Shown here in pieces: positions 25,388-34,283 of a stretch of DNA of 64,000 nt. The stretch covers positions 248,001-312,000 of the forward strand of contig NZ_AUGX01000009.1 of NCBI RefSeq assembly GCF_000422885.1, read 5' to 3'. The notes below the pieces were generated by a model. It did not search any database and was not told the DNA's origin. It saw only the letters and a program-made list of their open reading frames with translations. This DNA is from Ottowia thiooxydans DSM 14619 (GTDB lineage Bacteria; Pseudomonadota; Gammaproteobacteria; Burkholderiales; Burkholderiaceae_C). Position 1 is the stretch's first letter, and every line of letters begins with the position of its first letter. The position numbers were made by a program, and so were the translations under genes.

Positions 25388-26016
25388 AGGTTGAGTAAAT
25401 TACCTGTTGCCTTGCATCAGCCCGACATGGTCATCTACGAAGCTTGACGATAGCCGTCGGCATCGAAATCGACCAACGGCACTTGCGACTGAATCCTGAA
25501 GTTGTGGCTGGACTTTCTTTTTTCAGTTGAAGACCGATGCCAGCGCGTCAAGCTTGGTTGCGACGTGTTTGAATCATCCACCAAATCAGTGACGGTGAGA
25601 TCGTCTACTTGGATCGTCTTTGCACTCACCGAGTTTTCGGGCTTCATGTCCCTGTATTCTGCTGGCCGCTGTGCCTGCCGAAGTTTTCCCGGGACACTGG
25701 GATTTCCAAATGGCGAGGTCACTTTACCTCTGGCGAGCCAGATCTCGGGTGCCCACGTTCCCGAATCAGAAGGGCTCTTGTGCTTGCAGGCGCTTGGAGT
25801 GAACCGCATGAGTCGGGAAGGTGGGAATCACAGCGCGGTCAACGTATCCGCGAGGCTCGTGGTCGGGAGTGGAGGTCATTTCGAAATCCAAAATGGGTAC
25901 GATCACACCCAAATTGGGTGTGCTGTCCAGCGCCTGGGCTGCTTGCGGGTGAAAGTGCAAGCCGCACGGCAGAACCTGCCATGGGGCTGCGAGGAGACTT
26001 TAAACCCGCTCTATGC
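25388..26016. other. 629-bp gap with no recognisable gene
   Basis: Several open frames cross this stretch (plus 25502-26020 and 25609-26079; minus 25435-25809), but none has a recognisable motif or a good ribosome-binding site. A perfect 7-bp inverted repeat CACACCC-AAATT-GGGTGTG lies at 25904-25922. GC content is intermediate between island and core. It may be decayed DNA at the island's right edge. Confidence 0.5.
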
Positions 26017-26985
26017 TTAGTCCATCCTGGCGCCGGATGCCTTCACTGCCTTTTCCCAGCGCGGCGTTTCGGCTGCTAGAAACTTGGCAAAGCCTGCGCT
26101 GTCCAGGAAGGCCGGATCGGCGCCCTGGGACACCATGCGGTTGCGCATTTCGGGGTTGGTCAGCACTTGCTTGAAGGCGTCGCTGAGCTTGGCTACTACG
26201 TCAGGCGGAGTGCCGGCGGGAGCCAGGAAGCCGTAGAAGCCCACCACTTCAAAATCTTTCAGGCCAGACTCCATAGCGGTCGGGATGTCAGGCAGGGCAG
26301 GGTTGCGCTCGCGGCTGGTCACGGCCAGGGCACGTACTTTGCCCTGCTTGTGGTAACTGGCCGCTTGGGGGATGGATTCGGCCATGAATTGCACCTGGCC
26401 GCCCATCAGGTCGGTGAAAGCCGGGGCGCTACCGCGGTAAGGAATGTGCACCATGAACAGGCCGGTGGCGTTCTTGAACATTTCAGGCACCAGGTGGGAG
26501 ATGCCCCCATTGCCTGCCGAGCCATAGTTGAGTTTGCCCGGGTTCTTGGCGGCGTAGTCGCGGAATTCCTTCAGGTTCTTGGCCGGTACGTTGTTGTTCA
26601 CCAGCAGCGCAAGAGGCTGCTGAGCCGTGCGCGCGATAGGCACGAAGTCTTTCAGGGTGTTGTAGGGCAGCTTGTTGTAGAGCGCGCCGTTGATCACCAT
26701 GACCCCGGTGTTGGCCAGCATGATGGTGTAGCCGTCTGCCGGGCTGCGTGCCACTGATTCGGCTCCTACTGAGCCACCCGCACCGGGTTTGTAGTCCACG
26801 ATCAACGGCTGGCCCAGTACGGCCTGCAGTTTTTCTGACAGCAACCGGGCGTGCTGGTCTAGCGGGCCGCCAGCGGGGAAACCAATCACGACCTTGATGG
26901 GTTTATCTGGGAAGGCGGCAAACACCTGAGTGCTGGCGGCTACCAGCAGGGTAGCGATGAGGGCGGGGAAGCGCTTGGGCAACAT
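26017..26985 (-). CDS. Bug-family (TctC-like) periplasmic solute-binding protein
   Basis: A 322-aa receptor. The start is set at ATG 26985 because MLPKRFPALIATLLVAASTQVFA is a clear signal peptide; the frame runs on to 27051 without one. The mature N-terminus carries FPDKPIKVVIGFPAGGPLDQHARLL, the family's first ligand loop. It has no TctA/TctB partner and stands alone between the immunity island and marC, with its own leader of about 160 bp. The ligand is unknown. Confidence 0.9.
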   Translation of the reverse strand: MLPKRFPALIATLLVAASTQVFAAFPDKPIKVVIGFPAGGPLDQHARLLSEKLQAVLGQPLIVDYKPGAGGSVGAESVARSPADGYTIMLANTGVMVINGALYNKLPYNTLKDFVPIARTAQQPLALLVNNNVPAKNLKEFRDYAAKNPGKLNYGSAGNGGISHLVPEMFKNATGLFMVHIPYRGSAPAFTDLMGGQVQFMAESIPQAASYHKQGKVRALAVTSRERNPALPDIPTAMESGLKDFEVVGFYGFLAPAGTPPDVVAKLSDAFKQVLTNPEMRNRMVSQGADPAFLDSAGFAKFLAAETPRWEKAVKASGARMD

Positions 26986-27143
26986 GGGCTCTGACCTTGA
27001 TGGAATATGGCCGGATGGTAAGCGCGCCCAGGGAGTTTGTGCGGTGGGCATTTCCCTAACTGCGTCTTCAAAATCTCTGGATGCGAGAAAAAAAGCGCAG
27101 GAACACCTCGTGGTGTCGCAGGGCTCAACTCATGCGCCGGAGG

Positions 27144-27821
27144 TCACTTGATTTCCTGTATCAACTCCGTAACGCCAGTCCAAAGAATCTGCACCCCGAT
27201 GCAAAGCAGGATGAAGGCAGATAAGCGGAGAAAAACGATTAAGCCTACCTCGCCCAGTGGGCGCAGGAGTTGGCCCGCATAGCGGTAGGTGAGCATGACC
27301 AGCAGGCCGGTGGCCAGCATGGCGGTGACGCCTCCGCCAAAGTTGGCCAGGGAAGTAGACCATTGACTACTGTGTAAGGCGGCACCCACGGTGATGGCAG
27401 CGGAAATGCCCCCGGGGCCGCATGTCAGCGGGAAGGCCATGGGATAGAACGCTTGAATCCGCACATTTTCTTGTGTCAGCGACTGCGCCATCTCGGCTTT
27501 GTGGTCGTTGGTGATCTGCGGGGCATACAGCATGTTCCAGGCAGTGAATGCCACGATCAAGCCACCGGCTACGCGCACGATGGGCAGGGACACACCGAAG
27601 AAATCGAGCACGTAGGTGCCGATCAGCATGGCTCCTGTGAGCATGAGCACCACGTTGATGCCAACGCGGCGGGCGAGCATGCTGCGCGTGGAGCGGTCAA
27701 GCCCCTGGGTGAGGTTGACGAACACCGGCGCGGAGGCGGGGGGATTGACGATGGGCAGTACCGCCGCGAGTGCGAACAGAAAGCTTTTGCCAAATAAAAG
27801 GGCGAATGCAGGAATTTCCAT
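27144..27821 (-). CDS. MarC-family inner-membrane protein
   Basis: A 225-aa MarC/UPF0056 protein with six hydrophobic helices. ATG 27821 (MEIPAFALLFGKSFLFALAAVLPIVNPP) is chosen over an extension to 27968, which would read a GC-rich repeat. Family marks are LPIVNPPASAPVF near residue 22 and PLTCGPGGISAAITVGA (about 120). Despite the name, MarC is not shown to confer drug resistance; a transport role is presumed. Confidence 0.88.
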   Translation of the reverse strand: MEIPAFALLFGKSFLFALAAVLPIVNPPASAPVFVNLTQGLDRSTRSMLARRVGINVVLMLTGAMLIGTYVLDFFGVSLPIVRVAGGLIVAFTAWNMLYAPQITNDHKAEMAQSLTQENVRIQAFYPMAFPLTCGPGGISAAITVGAALHSSQWSTSLANFGGGVTAMLATGLLVMLTYRYAGQLLRPLGEVGLIVFLRLSAFILLCIGVQILWTGVTELIQEIK

Positions 27822-27867
27822 AGCACTAATGTATTCGTTTGAGGAATTTCTACCCAGCGCACTACGT

Positions 27868-27968
27868 GCTAAGCTGGCTTTTTTATTGCGGGCCGCCCCA
27901 AAATGAAAAGCACCCCCTCGGGGGCCGCGGACCTCGCGAAGCGGGGAGCGTGGGGGCCTTTTTTTCAT
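27868..27968. repeat. GC-rich palindromic repeat between marC and the aminotransferase gene
   Basis: Contains CACCCCC-TC-GGGGGC, then a CTCGCGAAGCGGGGAG segment and GTGGGGGCC followed by a run of seven T on the plus strand (27960-27966). Similar CCCCC/GGGGG blocks recur at 20974-21050 and 41966-42039. It sits between divergent start codons. It could terminate upstream plus-strand transcription. Confidence 0.55.
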
Positions 27969-28004
27969 GAGGCGCTAGACCAGCGCCCGATAGTGGAGAC
28001 TTTT

Positions 28005-29168
28005 ATGCCAGCATTGTTGCCTGATGTCGATCCAGATGGCTTGCTCGAATTCTCGGTGGTTTACACCGACCGTGCGCTCAATCACATGTCCAAGCGCTTT
28101 CAGGGCGTGATGAAAGACATTTCTGGCGTCATGAAAGAGATTTACGGCGCGGATTCCACGGCGCTGGTGCCTGGCAGCGGCACCTTTGGTATGGAAGCGG
28201 TGGCCAGGCAGTTCGCTGGTGATCAGAAGGTTGTGATTTTGCGCAACGGCTTCTTCAGCTACCGCTGGTCGCAAATTCTGGAGATGGGGAAGATCACCGC
28301 TCCAGAAAACATCACGGTGTTGAAAGCGCGCCGGGTGAATGAAGATTCCCAAGCGCCCTGGGTGCCCGCGCCCATTGAGGAAGTGGAAGCGACCATTGCG
28401 CGTGTAAAGCCCGCCGTGGTGTTTGCCCCGCACGTTGAAACTGCCAGCGGCATGATCCTTCCCGATGGCTATCTGCGCCGGGTCGCAGAAGCCACGCATG
28501 CGGCCGGTGGCTTGTTTGTGCTGGATTGCATTGCATCGGGCGCGATGTGGGTGGATATGCGGGCCATTGGTGTGGATGTGTTGGTCAGCGCGCCGCAAAA
28601 GGGCTGGAGCAGCTCCCCGGCTTGCGCCATGGTGGGTTTGTCTGAGCGTGCGCTTAAGGCCATGGAAGGCACCACCAGCAGCAGTTTTTCTTGCGATCTG
28701 AAGAAGTGGCATCAGATCATGCAGTCTTATGAGACTGGCAGCCATGCGTATCACGCCACCATGCCAACCATGGCGCTGCTGGATCTGCGTGACGCGATGC
28801 AGGAGACGCGCAAGTACGGCTTTGCCAAGGTGCAGGCGGAGCAGGTGGAATTAGGGCGCAAGGTGCGCGCGCTGTTTGAAAGCCAGGGCTTTCCGAGTGT
28901 GGCGGCCGAGGGCTTCAAGGCGCCGGGTGTGGTGGTGAGCTACACCACTGATCCAGATATTCAGAACGCGAAGAAATTTATCGCTGTAGGTTTGCAGACT
29001 GCTGGCGGTGTTCCTTTGATGTGTGATGAGCCTGCGGATTTCCGCACGTTCCGCATTGGGCTGTTTGGGTTGGACAAGTGGCACGATGTGGATCGCAGCG
29101 TGGGCCAACTGGCGGCGGCGCTGGAGCAGGTGGCGCCTGAGAAGGCGGTAGCTTCCCAGGCTTCTTGA
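28005..29168 (+). CDS. class V aminotransferase (alanine-glyoxylate/serine-pyruvate type)
   Basis: A 387-aa fold-type I PLP enzyme. ATG 28005 follows GTGGAGAC and starts MPALLPDVDPDGLLEFSVVY; the longer frame from 27903 would translate the palindromic repeat. Substrate and PLP contacts are visible as VPGSGTFGMEA (56-66), ASGMILP, the Asp of FVLDCIASGAMW (about 174), and the Schiff-base Lys199 in SAPQKGWSSSP. It probably transfers amino groups between glyoxylate or pyruvate and an amino acid such as serine or alanine; the substrate is not defined. It stands alone, with a tiny proline-rich frame directly behind it. Confidence 0.88.
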   Translation: MPALLPDVDPDGLLEFSVVYTDRALNHMSKRFQGVMKDISGVMKEIYGADSTALVPGSGTFGMEAVARQFAGDQKVVILRNGFFSYRWSQILEMGKITAPENITVLKARRVNEDSQAPWVPAPIEEVEATIARVKPAVVFAPHVETASGMILPDGYLRRVAEATHAAGGLFVLDCIASGAMWVDMRAIGVDVLVSAPQKGWSSSPACAMVGLSERALKAMEGTTSSSFSCDLKKWHQIMQSYETGSHAYHATMPTMALLDLRDAMQETRKYGFAKVQAEQVELGRKVRALFESQGFPSVAAEGFKAPGVVVSYTTDPDIQNAKKFIAVGLQTAGGVPLMCDEPADFRTFRIGLFGLDKWHDVDRSVGQLAAALEQVAPEKAVASQAS

Positions 29169-29169
29169 G

Positions 29170-29289
29170 ATGGGGTTGATGGAACATCGCAATCCCACTC
29201 CGGAAGAGGCGCCACCGCAGCCGGATCAACCTGGGGTTCCGCACAGGAGTCCGGTGGAGGAGCCGGTGGTGCCGGGTGAGCCGCAATAG
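29170..29289 (+). CDS. possible 39-aa proline-rich peptide
   Basis: A short frame begins 1 nt after the aminotransferase stop: MGLMEHRNPTPEEAPPQPDQ and a further 19 residues rich in Pro and Glu, ending PVVPGEPQ. Met4 (29179) is an alternative start. Close spacing suggests translational re-initiation. Low-complexity Pro/Glu peptides of this sort are frequent behind Burkholderiales operons, but nothing here proves expression. Confidence 0.4.
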   Translation: MGLMEHRNPTPEEAPPQPDQPGVPHRSPVEEPVVPGEPQ

Positions 29290-29498
29290 GGGTGATTGGG
29301 CTAGCGCAGCGGCCGACGCTCGTTCGGTGATTGGGTTGGCTGCGCGTGATAGATGGCGCTTGCAGATACGCCGAGTGCCGAGCGGGAGTTCAGCGGTAAC
29401 AGCGAACTTTCCGATGTTGGCCAGCGAGAGGCGTGTGCGCTAATGCCGGCTTCCGGCCTTGTGAGAAGAGTAGCAGCTGAGAACTACAGCGCTCAATC

Positions 29499-30081
29499 AA
29501 CCGCCGCTGCCCTCACCGGTTGGACGGCCCCGCCCAACCCTCTCCCGCCTGGCGGGAGAGGGGGTAAGCCACTCGCTTGCGACTGACAGTGCAGGGCCGA
29601 GCGCAGTGATGGCCCGAGTGAGGCTCCCCACCCCTTGAGGCCGTGCCGAGGAGCGCAGGGCAAGGGGCGGGCAAGAGCACTGCAAGATGCTCTTGCTTCG
29701 TGAACTAGCTTGCGGCAGTTGTTTGAACGTAGAGAGCGAAGCGAAAGAAGAGAGTTTTGCCGCACCGCCCTTTGACCGAGCACCGGAGGGTGCCCGGAGC
29801 GCAGCGCAGGGACACGGACTTGGGGTCGCATTTCTTTGGTTACTTGCTTTGTGCGAGCAAAGAAAGGGACTGCGCCGCCGGGCGCAATCCCGGCCTCCGA
29901 CTTCAAGAGAAGAGGAGAAGGTAACTATCAAGCGCTACCAATAAATCAACCGCCGCTTGCCCTCACGCCGCAGCCGGCCGCCCCCCCCTCTCCCAGGGGG
30001 AGAGGGGGTTAATACAAACCGCCGCTTGCCCTCACCGGTTGGCCGGCCCCGCCCAACCCTCTCCCAGAGGGGGAGGGAGTC
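29499..30081. repeat. long dispersed structured repeat, copy 3, with extra end modules
   Basis: Homologous to 9011-9461 and 15159-15683. The core starts at about 29595 (GGCCGAGCGCAGTGATGGCC). The CCGCCGCTTGCCCTCACC...CTCTCCC...GAGAGGG end module occurs three times in the same orientation (about 29505, 29950 and 30022) rather than inverted as in copy 2. Copy 3 lacks both arms of the 18-bp inverted pair found in copy 1. Together with 29290-29498, where no gene is seen, it fills the gap to htpG. Confidence 0.85.
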
Positions 30082-30110
30082 AATACACCTGCGCCGAAGG
30101 CGCAAGGCAC

Positions 30111-32195
30111 TTAGACCAGCAGGGCGTTCACACGGCGCACATACGCCGCAGGATCATCCGGCAAACCACCTTCTGCTAGCACCGCCTGATCAAACAGAAT
30201 GTGTGCCAGATCATCGAAACGCGGATTGCCTTCCAGCTTCTTCACCAGCGCATGCTCCGCGTTGATTTCCAACACCGGCTTGGTATCAGGCAGCTTCTGA
30301 CCGGCTTGCTTGAGCATCCGCGCCAGTTGCATGCTCATGCCCGCATCCTTGACCACCAGGCAGGCCGGCGAATCGACCAGGCGGGTGGTAACGCGCACGT
30401 CTTCCACTTGGTCCTTGAGGACTTCCTTGAGGCGTTCCAGCAAGGGCTTGACTGATTCGGCTGCCTCTTCAGCGGCCTTTTTCTCGGCCTCGTCTTGCAG
30501 ATCACCCAGATCGACCGCGCCCTTGGCCACGGACTGCAACGGCGTGCCGTCGAAGTCTTGCATGTAGGAAAGCGACCACTCATCCACCCGATCGGTCATC
30601 AAGAGGACCTCAATGCCCTTTTTCTTGAACACTTCGATCTGTGGGCTGTTCCGTGCACCGGCCAGGGTATCTGCAGTGATGTAGTAAATGGCTTTCTGAC
30701 CAGGCTTCATGCGAGCCTTGTAGTCGGCCAGCGAAACGTTGGTGGCATCACCGGCTGTAGACGCGTAGCGCAGCAGCTTGGCAATACGCTCGCGGTTGGC
30801 GACATCTTCGCCCAGGCCTTCCTTTAGCACGCCGCCGAATTCACGCCAGAAGGTGGTGTACTTGCCTTCTTGCGCAGCTTCTTCAGCGAACTTGACGGCG
30901 GCGTCAGCCGCAGTGGGGGCTTCGTTCTTGTCGACGACGTCGGAGACGCCGTCTTCTGGCAACTCGGTCGGTTCGGGCGTGGGCGTGGATTCGCCAGAGC
31001 CCACATCCACTTTGGCGTCGGCACTTGTCTCAGTGCTGGCTGCAGCTGCAGGGGCATTGGCAGCAGCCTGCTCAGCTTTGGCCAAGTCTTCCAGCATGGA
31101 GAGTACGCGGCGCGTATTGCCTTCGCGGATGGAGCGGACGTCGCGGCTTTCCTGTAGCAGTTCACGGCTCACGTTCAGCGGCAAGTCTGCAGAATCGACC
31201 ACACCTTTGATGAAGCGCAGGTAGCGGGGGATGAGTTGCTCCGCGTCGTCCATGATGAACACGCGTTTGACGTACAGCTTCACACCGGCTTTTTTGTCTC
31301 TATCCCACAGGTCTTGCGGCGCGTGCGAGGGGAGATAGAGCAACTGCGTGTACTCCGTAGAGCCTTCCACGCGGTTGAGCGACCAGGCCAGGGGATCTTC
31401 CCAGTCATGTGCGACTTGTTTGTAGAAGTCCTTGAATTGCTCGTCGGTGATGTCTTTCTTGGGGCGGGTCCACAGGGCGCTGGCCTGGTTGATGGTTTCC
31501 CATTCGCCGGTTTTCACCATGTCCCCGGGCTGGCCTTCTTCCTTGCCTTCTTCCCATTTCTCGCCTTCCATCTTGATGGGCAGGCTGATGTGGTCGGAGT
31601 ATTTGCCGATCAGCTCTTTCAGGCGCCAACCATCGGCGTATTCCAAGGCATCGTCTCGCAGATGCAGGATGACGCTGGTACCGCGCTCGGCGCGCGTGAT
31701 GTTCTCCACATCGAATTCTCCGGCGCCGGAGCTGATCCAGCGGACGCCTTCTTCAGCGGGCAGACCGGCGCGGCGCGATTCGACGGTGATCTTGTCAGCC
31801 ACGATGAAGCCTGAATAGAAGCCCACACCGAACTGGCCGATGAGCTGCGAATCTTGCTTTTGATCTCCCGACAGGCGAGAGACGAAGTCTTTGGTGCCGC
31901 TCTTGGCGATGGTGCCCAGGTGATCAATGGCTTCATCGCGGCTCATGCCGATGCCGGTATCCGTGACCGTGAGGGTCTTGGCCGTTTTATCGAAGCTGAT
32001 CCGCACTTCCAGGTCGGGCTGATCGCCATACAGAGCCGAATCAGCCAGCGCATTGAAGCGGAGCTTATCGCAGGCATCTGAGGCGTTGGAAATCAGCTCG
32101 CGCAGGAAAATTTCCTTGTTGGAATACAGCGAGTGCGTGACCAGATGCAGCAGTTGCGCTACTTCGGCCTGGAAGGAATGTTTTTGCTTGCTCAT
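30111..32195 (-). CDS. htpG: molecular chaperone HtpG (Hsp90) with an unusual middle-domain insert
   Basis: Bacterial Hsp90, an ATP-dependent dimeric chaperone of the cytoplasm. The GHKL ATPase is intact: [14 protein letters not shown] (33-46), [11 protein letters not shown] (78-88), [11 protein letters not shown] (120-130). The middle-domain segment RRVFIMDD-like [20 protein letters not shown] and the [11 protein letters not shown] loop are present, and the C-terminal dimerisation domain is complete. Total length is 694 aa against about 620-650 for typical HtpG. The excess is a low-complexity Ala/Pro/Glu/Ser/Thr-rich insert at about residues 374-443, between LEDLAKAE and [11 protein letters not shown]. 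The reading frame is continuous. GC-rich palindromic repeats follow its stop. Confidence 0.95.
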   Translation of the reverse strand: MSKQKHSFQAEVAQLLHLVTHSLYSNKEIFLRELISNASDACDKLRFNALADSALYGDQPDLEVRISFDKTAKTLTVTDTGIGMSRDEAIDHLGTIAKSGTKDFVSRLSGDQKQDSQLIGQFGVGFYSGFIVADKITVESRRAGLPAEEGVRWISSGAGEFDVENITRAERGTSVILHLRDDALEYADGWRLKELIGKYSDHISLPIKMEGEKWEEGKEEGQPGDMVKTGEWETINQASALWTRPKKDITDEQFKDFYKQVAHDWEDPLAWSLNRVEGSTEYTQLLYLPSHAPQDLWDRDKKAGVKLYVKRVFIMDDAEQLIPRYLRFIKGVVDSADLPLNVSRELLQESRDVRSIREGNTRRVLSMLEDLAKAEQAAANAPAAAASTETSADAKVDVGSGESTPTPEPTELPEDGVSDVVDKNEAPTAADAAVKFAEEAAQEGKYTTFWREFGGVLKEGLGEDVANRERIAKLLRYASTAGDATNVSLADYKARMKPGQKAIYYITADTLAGARNSPQIEVFKKKGIEVLLMTDRVDEWSLSYMQDFDGTPLQSVAKGAVDLGDLQDEAEKKAAEEAAESVKPLLERLKEVLKDQVEDVRVTTRLVDSPACLVVKDAGMSMQLARMLKQAGQKLPDTKPVLEINAEHALVKKLEGNPRFDDLAHILFDQAVLAEGGLPDDPAAYVRRVNALLV

Positions 32196-32571
32196 AAGTT
32201 GGGATGAGAGAAGAGGAAGGTAATGAAAAATGGGTTGGTGTGAGGCTTTGGCATGCCACTAATACTGCGCTGTCTTGCGTTGAGCCAGTAAACACCGTTT
32301 CGGCTGAGGTTCTATGGTTTCGGTTAGGAATTAAACCGTTCGGGCTGAGCTTGTCGAAGCCTTGCGCAACGCTTCGACCCTTCGACATGCTCAGGACAGG
32401 CCAAGCTCAGCGCGAACGGATTTTTTAGGTTCTATGCTTTTCGTCAATCCTTAGTGGCCACCCGGGCGGGCGGTCACCGGAAATGACGGCGACCCAAAGG
32501 TGGGATCGGGACCTGTTTTAGTTGAGGGTGTCAGGCAAGGTTTTCAAGCTCATCACCATATACACGCTGCT
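32196..32571. repeat. gap holding a BIME-like composite of inverted repeats
   Basis: No gene. At 32333-32426 the ends CCGTTCGGGCTGAGCTTG and CAAGCTCAGCGCGAACGG form a near-perfect inverted repeat. The left flank (from about 32290) is the sequence AGTAAACACCGTTTCGGCTG, continuing GGTTCTATGG, also found in inverted form near 51975-52025. Related elements are at 40991-41065, 51908-51974, 56944-57000 and 58999-59213. A run of six T follows the right arm. Confidence 0.8.
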
Positions 32572-33396
32572 TCAAAACAATTCGCCCGGCGCAAGATAGC
32601 GCCACTTGCCCACCGGCAGCTGGCCCAGTGCGACGCTGCCAATCCGCACGCGCTTGAGACCCACCACTTTCAGGCCTACCAGCTCGCACATCCGGCGAAT
32701 CTGGCGCTTTTTGCCTTCGCGCAGCACGATGCGAAGCTGCTCCTCGTTTTGCCAGCTCACTTTGGCGGGCTTGAGCGGCTGATTGTCCAGTTGCAGCCCG
32801 TGGCGCAGGAGGGCGATTTTCTCGGGGTCCACGCGGGCCTGGGTATTTTGGGGTTGGGCTTCGGGGGCGTCGTAGAGCGTTACGCGCACCAAGTACTCTT
32901 TTTCAATCTCGGAATCTTGCCCGATCAGATGGCGGGCAATCCGCCCGTCTTGTGTAAGAACCAGCAGGCCGATGGAGTCAATGTCAAGCCGGCCCGCAGG
33001 CGCCAGACCGCGCATTTGATGGGGCGCGAATCGGGTCTTGGAGCGGTCCTCGCTCCAATGGCTGTGCGGCCCGATCAAGCTGGCTGCTGGCGAGTGGCCG
33101 TCTTCTGCTTGGCCGCTCACGTAGCCCATTGGCTTATTCAGCAAGATCGTCACGCGGTCGGCCTGCTCACCGGCTGCTTGCTTGGAGACCGTGATCTGGT
33201 CCAGCACAGACACCTGCTGGCCCATACGTGCGATCTCGCCATTCACACGCACCAAGCCGCGCTCGATCCACGCATCGGCCTCGCGGCGTGAGGCAAGGCC
33301 TAATTCGGACATGCGCTTGTTCAGCCGCGAAGTGGTGGGTGCCTGGCCAGCCTCTAGAGGGGCTGTCACGCGGCGGAAACGGGGTGGTTCGGACAT
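32572..33396 (-). CDS. rluF: 23S rRNA pseudouridine synthase, RluF-type
   Basis: RsuA/RluB/E/F-family pseudouridine synthase, 274 aa. An S4 RNA-binding domain spans about 22-70 (SRLNKRMSELGLASRREADAWIERGLVRVNG). The catalytic domain carries the GRLDIDSIGLLVLTQDG motif with the catalytic aspartate. ILLNKPMGYVSG precedes it, and GKKRQIRRMCELVGLKVVGLKRVRIG closes the fold. The H-S-ML version of the last motif seen in RsuA is replaced by the CELVG form found in RluF. The exact target (E. coli RluF modifies U2604) is by analogy. Confidence 0.85.
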   Translation of the reverse strand: MSEPPRFRRVTAPLEAGQAPTTSRLNKRMSELGLASRREADAWIERGLVRVNGEIARMGQQVSVLDQITVSKQAAGEQADRVTILLNKPMGYVSGQAEDGHSPAASLIGPHSHWSEDRSKTRFAPHQMRGLAPAGRLDIDSIGLLVLTQDGRIARHLIGQDSEIEKEYLVRVTLYDAPEAQPQNTQARVDPEKIALLRHGLQLDNQPLKPAKVSWQNEEQLRIVLREGKKRQIRRMCELVGLKVVGLKRVRIGSVALGQLPVGKWRYLAPGELF

Positions 33397-33448
33397 GAGA
33401 TGACTATTAAATAAATAGCGTATTGGGGGTATTTTAAGAAACTAGTGT

Positions 33449-34156
33449 CTATTCTGAATCCCAGCTGCGAAGCGCCACTGGGTTAAGAATGCGAAGACCA
33501 CCATACTCGATTCGAACCATGCCCTGATCGCTCAAGGCCTGCAAGGCTTCGTTGACGCGCTGGCGCGAGAGCCCCACCAGGTAGGCCAGCTCCTGCTGCG
33601 TGATGCGCAGCAAATCGCCCACGCCGGGGAAAAGCACCGGGTTGACCAACGCCGCAAGATTCAGCGCCACGCGTGTTTCCGGGCTTTTACTGCGATCAGC
33701 CTGGCGCGCGCCGATGAATTGGGCCAACCGCTCATTGAGCTGATTCATGACGAAGCGATTGAAGCCAATGGAGTGATCCAGAAGCCAGTGAAACGTGTCT
33801 ACAGGCAACCCTGCCACCAGGCTGGGACGTAAGGCCTGAACGTTGTACCGATAGGTTTCGCGCTTCAATACGGTGCCTTCGCCGAACCAGCCACCGGGCG
33901 AAAGGCCGGAGAAGGTCCTCGCTTGGCCCTGCGCTGTATCGGTAGTCATTTTGAGCAAACCATCGATGACTCCAAACCAATAAGTCGACGGTCGTCCCAT
34001 ACGAAACACAAGCTCTCCCGTGAGCGCTTCACTGACGCGCAACTCAGCGATCACGCGCTCGGTTTCTTCGGCCCGAAGATGCGATAACCAGGGCACGCCA
34101 GCCAGCTCCTTAGGCGTGAGTGGCCGTCGGCGATCGTGCAGGGTGGGTTGTTGCAT
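33449..34156 (-). CDS. Crp/Fnr-family transcriptional regulator
   Basis: A 235-aa regulator. The N-terminal cyclic-nucleotide-binding-type beta-barrel spans about 22-140 (GELVFRMGRPSTYWFGVIDGLLKM, SPGGWFGEGTVLKRE). A dimerisation helix and a winged helix-turn-helix follow (about 165-225: DLLRITQQELAYLVGLSRQRVNEALQALSDQGMVRIEYGGLRI). No Fnr-type cysteine cluster is present, so oxygen sensing via 4Fe-4S is unlikely. The gene is divergent from the acyl-CoA ligase/ABC operon. A 7-bp inverted repeat lies 45 bp upstream of its start and could be its operator, controlling itself and the operon. Confidence 0.9.
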   Translation of the reverse strand: MQQPTLHDRRRPLTPKELAGVPWLSHLRAEETERVIAELRVSEALTGELVFRMGRPSTYWFGVIDGLLKMTTDTAQGQARTFSGLSPGGWFGEGTVLKRETYRYNVQALRPSLVAGLPVDTFHWLLDHSIGFNRFVMNQLNERLAQFIGARQADRSKSPETRVALNLAALVNPVLFPGVGDLLRITQQELAYLVGLSRQRVNEALQALSDQGMVRIEYGGLRILNPVALRSWDSE

Positions 34157-34200
34157 GACGAATACCCCTAGGGGAAATACCTTAGTGGATTAAGTCTGAA

Positions 34201-34218
34201 TTGTCGTCCAAACGACAA
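34201..34218. promoter_or_regulatory. palindrome upstream of the Crp/Fnr gene, candidate operator
   Basis: TTGTCGT-CCAA-ACGACAA is a perfect 7-bp inverted repeat with a 4-nt spacer, of the size expected for a Crp/Fnr dimer. It lies 45 bp from the regulator's ATG and is separated from the divergent operon by the 34284-34553 element. Confidence 0.5.
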
Positions 34219-34283
34219 CATGACGTCAAAGCATCGGCATATCATCTTCCTCATACAAAGCACGGCAACAGCCGAGCGCAACA

